A stretch of DNA of 64,000 bases, taken from the NCBI GenBank assembly GCA_001972305.1, contig BDDD01000026.1, forward strand, positions 652,673-716,672. Direction: 5' to 3'. The stretch is from Cephalotus follicularis (taxonomy: Eukaryota > Streptophyta > Magnoliopsida > Oxalidales > Cephalotaceae). The notes under the pieces were generated by a model. That model was not told the DNA's origin. It did not search any database and saw only the letters and a list, made by a program, of their open reading frames with translations. Below, in pieces: positions 54,595-64,000 of the stretch. Each line of letters starts with the position of its first letter. Within the stretch, counting starts at the first letter, position 1. A program made the position numbers and the translations under genes.

Positions 54595-55945
54595 TGTTAC
54601 TATTTGGGGTTTTCTTCATTTAACGATACGAAACGATCCCGATTCCTGTTAGGGTGCATTTGAGCATATGTATGCATTGCATATGTACTGTTTACTGCCT
54701 GATTGTATACTGTTTGTGAATTGTTTATAATTTCTAAAGTATTGATATTTTGAAATGCATATATGAACTCGGAATAGGATATTTTGAGTATGAAAATATG
54801 TATTGATTAAATAACGTATTTTCGACCGAACGGATAAACAATTTACACTACTGAAACAGTTTATTGATATTTTCTACTGAAAATTTCTATTTTCAAATGT
54901 TGTCATCTTTGAAAACATTTTGGAAATCAACTGCCTGTTGTCGATCTAATTGATCGTTACTGTTTACTGTACTGTTACTGTTTAAATTCACTGTTTGCTC
55001 TGTGAAATGCTATGTGTTTGTGTTTGAGCTACTAGTTGCGTGGCGGAGGTTGCCAACGATGACTAGTGGTAGGGTTGTACCAAGGGCCCAGGAGCATGGC
55101 TAGGTGACTCACTGTACCGTTGCCTCGCTCGGTCGCCTGATGTTGGGGCCGGAGTGGGAGTGTAGCATGGGGCCAGGAGTTGGCGGCGCTATACACTGCC
55201 TGTTGTGGTCCTATGTGGACATACTGCCTGTTGTGGTCCTATGTGGACATACTGTTGTTGTGGTCCTATGCGGACATGCTGTATTGCCTGTTGGTCCTTC
55301 TTGGACATTACTGTGTTTGTTGATGTAGCCCTGGCCGGGTTACTGCTGTACTATTACTACATACGTATATATCTTATATATGTAACACTGATATTTTACT
55401 GTACTGTTATACGTATATATATTTTCATATATGTATAAACTGGGTCTCCACTGCACTGCATCATTTATGCATTCATATCATGACATGCATTATGTTGTTC
55501 CCGAATTACTGTTATGACTTAGCCGAGTGAGGACAAAGGCTAACCCCCTACTTTACAGATTGATGTAGTGGACTGTTGGATCAGCATGGACGAAGATCAA
55601 GTCATTATATTCTTGATTTTGTTTATCCTCCTGTTTTGTATTAAACCTGTGTGGGTTATGGTTTTCGGGTGTACCATTGTTATGGTATTGTTTCTGAAGG
55701 AATTTTATATTGTACTGTAATTCACACTCCGTTTTATGGGTGATTAACTATGATGACTTGTTTTTGGGTAGCGTGCGGTATGGGATGCACGTTACGTGTT
55801 TACTGCTTATGACCTTGTTATGCTTCCGCAACTGATAGTTTGTTTAAAAGTTTTAAATTTTATGGATTTTACTTGAGCTGTATTTTATGTTAATTGCCTT
55901 TACCGCTTTAATGTTGCGTTCTCTATGAACGGGGTGTGACAACAG

Positions 55946-55957
55946 TGGTATCAGAGC
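55946..55957 (+). other. Primer binding site of element E
   Basis: TGGTATCAGAGC is a perfect match to the initiator-Met PBS, 4 bp after the LTR end. Confidence 0.93.
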
Positions 55958-56052
55958 ATATTCCATATAGTCTTAGCTAGGATAAGTTCCTTGGCAATTA
56001 ATGAATTATTTTCCTAAAAGTCGTGACTAACCATCAATATTCTTATAGGAAA

Positions 56053-57200
56053 ATGGACCGGAGGAGAACTCGTGCTAGGGCTAGAGCCGTTGGAGCTAAT
56101 GCCCCGGAAGAAGCTAATGTTCCGCAAGGGCAGAATATTCCCCAGGATGACAGAGATCCGATGGCTCGGATCGTAGACTATTTCCAGCAGGAGATGGCCT
56201 TTAACAGGGCTAGTGCGGAGGAGATGCGCCAGTACTACGTGCAAGCTCGACCGCAGCATAGGGCTCCCGACCACTGCCCGGGAGAGGATGGTATTGGGAG
56301 AGATATCAAAAAATTCATGAGGCTGAATCCACCCAGCTTCAAGGGGGAACTGGATGCTACGATTGCTAAGAGATGGCGGCAAGACCTGGAGAAGATCTTT
56401 CAGGTGATGGACTGTTCTGATGCTCAGAAGTTGAGATTTGCTGTGTACCGCCTATGGGGTGAGGCCACTCATTGGTGGGAGATGGTTAGAGCAAAGTGGG
56501 AATCACAGGGACTAGACAGTACTTGGGACAGATTCCAGACAGAGTTCCTGGAGACATATGTTCCATATATTGAGCAAGAGCGACGAGAGACTGAGCTCTT
56601 AGAGTTACGACATGGAGAGATGACTGTTGCTGAATATCAAGCAAAGTTCATGGAGCTGGCCAGACATTCACCTTATCTGGTAGCTGATGAAGCAAAGAAG
56701 ATACGGAGGTTTTTGAGAGGGTTGCGACCGGATCTTCGGTCAAGGATTAGAGCCATGGAGCTGAGGACTTATGTGGAGGTTGCTCAGAAAGCTAGACTAT
56801 TGGAGACGATATCCAGAGGACCTGGCTGAGAGAGCTCGCGCAAAGGAGAGTAAACAGAGTCCTACACAGTCCCGACCGGCATCGTCGAAGTGGCAAGATG
56901 GTGGTTCTCTGACAAAGTCGTCGAAGAACAAGTCTCAGCAGACGGCTTCTCAGGGTACTTTCAGCCAGGGGAGTAATGCTAGATCTGGATGATGCTTTTA
57001 CTGTGGTGTACCGGCCACCAACGGAAAGATTGCTGGAAGTTCAATGCCTGGTGTTTGAGGTACGGGGCACCGGGTCATTCGGTGAAGGACTGCCCGAAGA
57101 GTTCTGCTACAGCGCCTACTGGGCCGGGGAGCAGCAGTGGTGCGACTGCGGGACCATCACAGAGGAGGGATACCAGCAAGGGCATCGCAAAAGGTAGAAT
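56053..57200 (+). pseudogene. gag: gag of element E, frameshifted near its C-terminus
   Basis: ATG 56053 (MDRRRTRARARAVGAN) begins an open frame to 56829 covering the arm and full capsid ([47 protein letters not shown]). A frameshift near 56815 moves the Ser/Gln/Lys linker to another frame, which stops at 56990-56992. The first zinc knuckle (about 56993-57035) is split by a further small indel. The second knuckle (CLRYGAPGHSVKDC-like) has Tyr where the second Cys should be. The start is chosen because A and D share it; an in-frame ATG 10 codons upstream lacks that conservation. Confidence 0.9.
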
Positions 57201-60200
57201 TTTTGTACTTGCTCAGACAGAGGTTCCAGAGTCGACTTCTGTTGTTGGAGGTACTCTATATATATGGTTATTCTGCTAGAGTACTGATGGATTCAGGTGC
57301 ATCACTTTCATTTATATCTGCACGTTTTGCATCTTTCTTAGATGTCACCCCTGACTGCATGTCTTATACTCTTGATGTGAGCACACCGATTGCGACTTCT
57401 ATGTATACTGACTCTGTACATAGAGGTTGTGAGATTTCCATGCAGGCATTCCTTTGTATGTAGATTTGATTGTACTGCCTATCCATGACTTCGATGTGAT
57501 ATTGGGGATGGATTGGCTATCAGCGCACCGTGCTCGTATGGATTGTTACCATAAGACAGTGGATTTTTGCCTGCCCGACGGAATGACTTTTCAGTTCAAG
57601 GGAGACAAAGGATTCTCAACACCCATCATATCTTTTATCCGGGCATCGAGATACCTGGAGAAGGCTTGCGAGGGATATTTGGCTTATGTTATTGATCGAA
57701 GGAAGGAGAAAAGCTTGAGCTTGGAGGAAATTCCAGTTGTGTGCGAATTTCTGGATGCGTTTCCTGATGACTTGGGATCCTTACCACCCAAGAGGAGTAT
57801 GGAGTTCGTTATTGATCTTGTTCCTGGAACGGCTCCTATCTCTAAATCACCCTATCGGATGGCTCCGGCTGAGTTGCGAGAACTGAAGCTACAGTTACAG
57901 GACTTGATTGATAAGGGTTTTGTAAGACCCAGTGTTTCTCCATGGGGTGCACCGGTACTATTCGTCAAGAAGAAAGATGGGTCGATGAGGCTCTGTATCA
58001 ATTACCGAATGTTGAACAAAGCAACTATCAAGAATAAATATCCTTTACCCCACATTGAGGATTTGTTTGATCAGTTGCAGGGATCGAGGGTGTTTTCTAA
58101 GCTCGATTTAAGATCGGGTTACCACAAGTTAAGAGTAAGGGAAGGAGACATTGAGAAGACTGCCTTCCGAACACGGTATGGTCACTATGAGTTCTTGGTG
58201 ATGCCTTTCGGTGTTACCAATGCACCGGAAGCTTTCATGTCATTGATGAATGATGTATTTCGACCGTACTTGGACCAATTTTTCATGGTATCTATCGATG
58301 ATATACTGGTATATTCAAGGAGTGAGGAGGAGCACACTCGATATCTGAGGATGGTATTGCAGGTTCTTAGAGAACACCGATTGTACGCCAAGTTTGGCAA
58401 GTGCGAGTTCTGGCTTGACCATGTGATCTTTCTCGGTCACATAGAATCTGGAGAAGGCTTGACGGTGGATTCGTCAAAGACTGAAGTTGTGAGAGACTGG
58501 CCGCAACCAAAGAACATAACGGAGGTGCGCAGTTTCCTTGGTTTGGCGGGATATTACCGGAGGTTTATCCAGAATTTTTCACGGATAGCTGAACCTTTGA
58601 CCAGACTAACTCAGAAGAAGACTCTTTTTGTCTAGGACGAAGACTGTGAGGCTAGTTTTCGTGAGCTGAAGGACCGGTTAGTTTCCGCTCCTCTCTTGGC
58701 CTTACCTGAGGGTAATGAAGGCTTTGCAGTGTACAGTGATGCATCGGGTAAGGGTTTGGGCTGTGTGTTGATGCAACGAGGCAGAGTGATTGCATATGCC
58801 TCGAGGAAGCTGAAACAGTATGAAGAAAACTACCCGACTCATGACCTTGAGCTTGCAGCTATTATCTTCGCCCTTCAGAAGTGGAGGCACTACCTTTATG
58901 GGGCGCAGTTTGAGATCTTCACCGATCATAAAAGCTTGAGGTATCTGTTTTGTCAGGATACACTGAATATGAGACAACGCAGGTGGGTAGAGTTCTTCGA
59001 TGATTATGACTGCAGTGTACAGTATCACCCGGGGAAGGCGAATGTAGTCGCTGATGCCTTGAGCCGCAAGGCTATGCTTTCTAGTGCGATGGTGTCGCAA
59101 TGGGAGATGTTGGAAGACTTCCAAGAGTGGTCACCATTCAATCAGTCACCGGGGATCTTTCTAGCCGACATGCGTGTAGAACCAGTATTACTGTATCGCA
59201 TCAAAGATGCACAACCACATGATCCTGAATTGCAGCGGATTCGAGAGAATCTGGATTTGGAGTCTGATTTTAGAGTGCACGAAGACGGTATTATGAGATA
59301 TCGGGGACATGTATGTCTTCCGAATGAACCTAGAGTGAAAGATGAGCCACTCCGCGAGGCTCATAAATCCCTGTACAGTATTCATCCGGGTAGCACAAAG
59401 ATGTATCAGGACATGAAGAAGTGTTACTGGTGGCCTGGCATGAAGCGGGAGATCGCTGAGTATGTGGCAAGGTGTTTGACTTGCCAGATAGTTAAGGCCG
59501 AGCACCAGAGATCGGCAGGTTTGCTGCAGCCTTTGCCCATTCCAGAGTGGAAGTGGGAACATGTTACGATGGATTTCGTTTCGGGTTTTCCTCTAACTCG
59601 GAACCGTCATAATGCCGTGTGGGTCATCGTGGATAGACTCACCAAATCAGCGCACTTTCTGCCGACACACGTTACTGATTCTGTGAGCAAGCTGGCTCGG
59701 CTGTATGTAAAGGAGATAGTGAGGCTACACGGGGTTCCAGTCAGCATCATATGTGATAGAGATGCTATCTTCACTTCCAACTTCTGGAAGAAATTTCAGT
59801 CAGCTTTCGGGATGAAGCTTAACTTGAGTAGTGCCTTCCACCCTCAGACCAATGGGCAGTCTGAGCGTACCATCCAGACCTTGGAGGATATGCTATGGGC
59901 TTGCGTTATTGACTTTGCTGGTACCTGGGAGGATCATATTCCTTCTATAGAGTTTTCTTATAACAACAGCCATCACTCCAGTATCGGCATGGCACCGTTT
60001 GAGGCACTGTATGGGAGGAAGTGCAGATCTCCTGTGTGTTGGGATGAGGTCGGGGAGCGACCTTTACTCGGGACTGAGCTGGTGGAGGAAACTTCGGAGA
60101 AGATCAGGACAATCAAGAAGAAGCTGCTTGCTGCTCAGAGTCGGCAGAAGAGCTACACTGACAGTGTGCAGAGAAGACCTCTGATCTTCAACGTAGGTGA

Positions 60201-60609
60201 TCACGTGTTTTTGAAAGTATCACCATGGAAGGGGGTGCAATGGTTTGGAAGAAAGGGAAAATTAGCACCTCGCTACATTGGTCCTTTGGAGATTCTAGAG
60301 AGAGTTGGGGAGGTAGCCTATCGGCTTGCCTTACCTCCTACACTGTCAAACGTGCACGACGTGTTCCACATATCTATGCTGAGGAGATATATCCCGGACC
60401 CGTCACATGTCCTGGACTATGATACTGTTCCTGTACAGGATGATCTCTCTTGTGAGGAGTTTCCTGTGCGGATTCTCGATCAGAAGACGCAGACTTTGAG
60501 GAACCGAACCATTTCCATGGTCAAGGTTCAGTGGCAGTTTCACAAACCTGATGAGGCAACTTGGAAGCGTGAGGAGGACATCCGAGAACGCTACCCGCAC
60601 TTGTCCTAG
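57200..60609 (+). pseudogene. pol: pol of element E: protease, RT, RNase H, integrase, chromodomain-like tail
   Basis: Protease (LMDSGAS at about 57288, with an intact D-S-G) lies between frameshifts near 57260 and 57450. From 57454 the frame covers RT, with [14 protein letters not shown], where Asn replaces the usual Asp, and SIDDILVYS, where Ser replaces the Phe or Tyr before IDD. TAG at 58633-58635 replaces a codon in FV-stop-DED; the same frame continues to 60609. RNase H follows ([30 protein letters not shown]), then integrase with HPGSTKMYQDM and CLTCQ, and the core [16 protein letters not shown] and QSERTIQ in D-D-35-E spacing. The end is a [19 protein letters not shown] domain and VKVQWQFHKPDEATWKRE, a chromodomain-like tail. 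Apart from one stop and two shifts it is the best preserved pol here. Confidence 0.94.
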
Positions 60610-60638
60610 ATTGATTTTAATTTCGAGGACGAAATTCC

Positions 60639-60654
60639 TTGAAGGAGGGGTTGA
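60639..60654 (+). other. Polypurine tract of element E
   Basis: TTGAAGGAGGGGTTGA directly precedes the 3' LTR, after the conserved GAGGACGAAATTCC segment. Confidence 0.88.
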
Positions 60655-63529
60655 TGTAACGCCCGAGATTTTCATGTATTATAATTTCACAATGTATTTG
60701 TACTTTTGAATTGTGGAATTAATAAAGGATGGATTTTCCGAATTTGGTGATGTTTTCCCATCCCTATTATGTTGAATTACTGTGTTAAATGCTTAAAGAA
60801 TGTTAAAAGGCTAAAATGACACTGTTCTGAGGAAAACACGTCGACGCCTTTATGATCACGTCGACGCCTTTGAGGCAAAATAGCTCACGTAGCTACCTGC
60901 ACATGCACATCAACCCGGACTAGGACATCGACGTCCTTGCGTAATATTGATGAAAGACATCGACGTCTTCAGAAAGACGTCGACGCTTTAACTTCGAATG
61001 CCATGCATGTTACTCTACTGACAAATAACGTGCGAGGGGAAATCGAGATGGGGCCTTTTGCAGGCGCCTTGAGGCATGGGTTAGGACGTGTTGGGCATGC
61101 ACCTTACTCCCTAACCTGCATGGCTAAAATATGTGGACAAGTGTGGCTTGTGTGTGTGTACATGCAACAAATGCAAGAAGGATGAAACATGTGTGCATGC
61201 AAGGGATGGATAGAGTGAATGGGGCACTGTCTGGCATGAAGGACTGGGAAAACGAACCCAGCTGCTGCATGCAGAGATGGGGATGTACCCTAGGCACATG
61301 TGACCTGCAACAAAAATGCAAAGGAAGAAGAAGGAAGGGTATTGCATAAAAGACAACCTCCACTTCCTTACCTTCGGCTGTTATTGTTTGAGAAAGAACC
61401 AACACTTGAGAGAACACTATGAGTGTGAGGAAACAGAAAGTAAAGGAGAAGAAAACGTTTCCTCCATTGTTGAACTTGGAGCTTGGAGCTACTAGTGCAG
61501 CTACGGGACGGACCTAGAGGGGCTGCTGTGACCGGTTTGGAAACGAAAAGAGGTGGACTTTCCAGTTCCTACCTTGGGACAAAAGGTAGGGGAAAGCCAT
61601 ACTGTAATTTCGAGTTTGATATCCATGCATGGTATATGGTTTTGGATGTATAAAATGCATAAATCTTGTACTGATTTTGTTACTGGATTGATGCCATGAT
61701 GTGCTAGATATGTTTTGAGTATCGGCATGTTTGTTCCTTGCCTCGATTACCTGTTATTATGCATGATTATGGGTTCTTAAGGCCACTGTTTCTTAAGTTG
61801 TGAGGTAGAAGACGACCACTGTTGGAAAAGACATCGACGCCTTTTAAATAAACATCGACGTCTTTTTAGTCTTGCCTTGTTACTGATTGAAAGGGATCGA
61901 CGTTTATGGAAAGACATCGATGCCCTAGGCTTCTTACCTGGATTTTGACGTGAAAGACGTCGACGCCTAAGGTTCCTACCTTAATGCGTCGAAGCCGTCA
62001 ACCATACGCTGTCGTTTTAAGGTTCCAGACCTTGAGCGTCGACTCGTGTGAAATAGACATCGACGCCTTCTGTTGAGGAACGCGCTGACACTGAGACTTG
62101 GATATCGACGCCTGTTGGAAAAGACATCGACGCCTTTTGGAAAGACATCGACGTCTTTGTTACTATTTGGGGTTTTCTTCATCCGATGATACGAAACGAT
62201 CCCGATTCCTGTTAGGGTACATTTGGGCATATGTATGCATTGCATATGTACTGTTTACTACCTGATTGTATACTGTCTGTGAATTGTTTATGATTTCCAA
62301 AGTATTGATATTTAGAAATGCATATATGAACTCGGAATAGGATATTTTGAGTATGAAAATATGTATTGATTAAATACCGTATTTTCGACCGAACGGATAA
62401 ACAATTTACACTACTGAAACTGTTTATTGATATTTTCTACTGAAAATGTCTATTTTCAACTGAAAATGTCTATTTTCAACTGAAAATGTCTATTTTCAAA
62501 TGTTGTCATCTTTGGAAACATTTTGGAAAACAACTGCCTGTTGTCGATCTAATCGATCGTTACTGTTTACTGTACTGTTACTGTTTAAATTCATCGTTTG
62601 CTCTGTGAATTGCTATGCGTTTGTGTTTGAGCTACTAGTTGCGTTGCGGAGGTTGCCAACGATGACTAGTGGTAGGGTTGTACCTAGGGGCTAGGAGCAT
62701 GGCTAGGTGACTCACTGTACCGTTGCCTCGCTCGGTCGCCTGATGTAGGGGTCGGAGTGGGAGTGTAGCGTGGGGCCAGGAGTTGGCGGCGCTATATACT
62801 GCCTATTGTGGTCCTATGTGGACATACTGCCTATTGTGGTCCTATGTGGACATACTGTTGTTGTGGTCCTATGCGGACATACTGTACTGCCTGTTGGCCC
62901 TTCTTTGACATTACTGTGTTTGTCGATGTAGCCCTGGCCGGGTTACTGCATACGTATATATCTTATATATGTAACACTGATATTTTACTGTACTTTTATA
63001 CGTATATATATTTTCATATATGTATAAACTGGGTCTCCACTGCACTGCATCATTTATGCATTCATATCATGACATGCATTATGTTGATCCCGAATTACTG
63101 TTATGACTTAGCCGAGTGAGGACAAAGGCTAACCCCCTACTTTACAGATTGATGCAGTGGACTGTAGGATCGGCATGGACGAAGATCAAGTCGTTATATT
63201 CTTGATTTTGTTTATCCTCCTGTTTTGTATTCAACCTGTGTGGGTTATGGTTTTCGGGTGTACCATTGTTATGGTATTGTTTCTGAAGGAATTTTATATT
63301 GTACTGTAATTCACGCTCCGTTTTATGGGCGATTAACTATGATGACTTGTTTTTGGGTAGCATCCGGTATGGGACGCACGTTACGTGTTTACAGCTATGA
63401 CCTTGTTATGCTTCCGCAACTGACAGTTTGTTTAAAAGTTTTAAATTTTATGGATTTTACTTGAGCTGTATTTTATGTTAATTGCCTTTACCGCTTTAAT
63501 GTTGTGTTCTCTATAAACGGGGTGTGACA
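60655..63529 (+). repeat. 3' LTR of element E (2875 bp)
   Basis: Nearly identical to 53092-55941. Differences include two extra copies of a 20-bp unit, CTGAAAATGTCTATTTTCAA (62439-62498), and a short deletion near 62947. It contains palindrome clusters at 60838-60988 and 61829-62158 and the hairpin at 63108-63132. No gene is visible. Confidence 0.95.
62439..62498 (+). repeat. Triplicated 20-bp unit in the E 3' LTR
   Basis: Three tandem copies of CTGAAAATGTCTATTTTCAA occur where the 5' LTR (about 54878-54897) has one. Each unit is itself partly palindromic (TGAAAAT..ATTTTCA). It arose after, or during, insertion of this copy. Confidence 0.88.
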
Positions 63530-63534
63530 GCATC

Positions 63535-64000
63535 TTATCTGCACCTAGAGTGTTTTAGACTAGGTTATGCACTTACCGTGCATTCTCCCATCCGTGGCTT
63601 GTGGAGGAGCTTGGGTCTCTTGGAGCTTTTGGAGATAAAGAGTAGAGTGAGCTATCTTGAAGGAAGGAGTCCTCACCTCTGGTAAGAATCCCTTTCTTTC
63701 ATCCTTTTGTGGCACCATGGCAGTGGGTTTTGGGGTTAGGGTGTGTGTACCGTAGCCGAACCTCCATGGTTGTTATGTTGCTTTGTCTGTTGTCCCTTAT
63801 GGTTAGGGATGTCATGGGTGAGGGTTCATTGGACTATGGCTAGGGTTTTGTGTGTTCTTCCTCTTGAGCCATTGTTAGTGTCCAATTCTAGGGTTTATGG
63901 CAACCCTAGTTTTATCGACCCGTTGTGCCTGATGCTTGGTTTTTGGTTTCGGTTTAATTGGATGTTGATTAGAGTTCCTTCGCATTTATTGGGATGATTC
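63535..64000 (+). repeat. Copia LTR H, second part
   Basis: LTR H continues after E to the window edge. Segments such as TTGTGGAGGAGC and CTGGTAAGAATCC..TTTCATCC correspond, in reverse, to 12690-12770 of copia LTR I. The 63743-63997 frame and others here have no domain. Confidence 0.72.

Larger units (their letters stand above)
53092..55941 (+). repeat. 5' LTR of element E (2850 bp)
   Basis: It begins TGTAACGCCCGAG and ends GGGTGTGACA. It contains palindrome clusters at 53274-53424 and 54264-54594, a TATA-like GCATAAAAGA at 53781, tandem units of about 28 bp around TGGTCCTATGTGGACATACT (55195-55275) and the hairpin TTAGCC..GGCTAA at 55519-55543. No gene is visible; open frames such as 53317-53622 are repeated in the 3' LTR and have no domain. 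Confidence 0.95.
53092..63529 (+). mobile_element. Ty3/gypsy (chromovirus) retrotransposon E, structurally complete
   Basis: LTRs (53092-55941 and 60655-63529), an exact initiator-Met PBS, gag, pol and a polypurine tract are all present. The flanks GTATC (53087-53091) and GCATC (63530-63534) form a target duplication with one transition. The LTR pair is highly similar, and E is the innermost element of the G-H-E nest, so it is among the youngest here. It belongs to the same broad family as A and D. Coding is damaged by several frameshifts around the gag-protease region and one stop in RT. Confidence 0.95.

Overview
This window is plant repetitive DNA, almost certainly from a large, repeat-rich angiosperm genome. 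All 64 kb can be read as LTR retrotransposons inserted into one another. I found no host protein gene, rRNA, tRNA gene or CRISPR array. The evidence is paired LTRs with TG..CA ends, initiator-methionine-tRNA primer binding sites (PBS), polypurine tracts (PPT), 5-bp target duplications, and degenerate gag-pol frames of Ty3/gypsy (chromovirus, probably Tekay/Del-like) and Ty1/copia type.

Layout (letters are mine). J: 3' end of a gypsy element (1-1959), inserted in the 5' LTR of A. A: gypsy element (1960-11525), inserted just after the start of the gag of copia element I. I: minus-strand copia, with leader and gag start (11526-12292), a 2.49-kb LTR (12298-14787), then RT-RNase H of a second copy (to 16706). 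F: gypsy LTR piece (16707-17836 and 34644-34751), inserted in I. B: minus-strand gypsy element (17837-34643), inserted in F. D: gag-only gypsy element (24885-30890), inserted in the gag of B. G: decayed gypsy element (34752-36723, then 45791-51181), inserted in F. C: gypsy element whose reverse transcriptase is missing in frame (36724-45785), inserted in the 5' LTR of G. H: copia LTR (51182-53091 and 63535-64000), inserted in the integrase of G. E: structurally complete gypsy element (53092-63529), inserted in the LTR of H. The deepest chain is I > F > G > H > E, five levels.

Coding capacity. Every gag-pol set is broken. A, B, E and G carry nonsense codons and frameshifts. D retains only gag. 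C has a 1163-codon open frame that runs gag-protease-RNase H-integrase with the RT excised. E and C have the most similar LTR pairs by eye and are probably the youngest; G, I and B are older.

Most notable signals. (1) LTRs of at least five families, one of them copia, carry clusters of short palindromes centred on GTCGAC or its transition variants, including perfect 18-bp palindromes in A. (2) The RT-less element C. (3) The gag-only element D, in which pol is replaced by about 370 bp of unrecognised sequence. (4) Conserved small hairpins in the downstream part of the gypsy LTRs. (5) A copia LTR flanked by internal sequence on both sides, with a leader that ends in a good splice-acceptor consensus.
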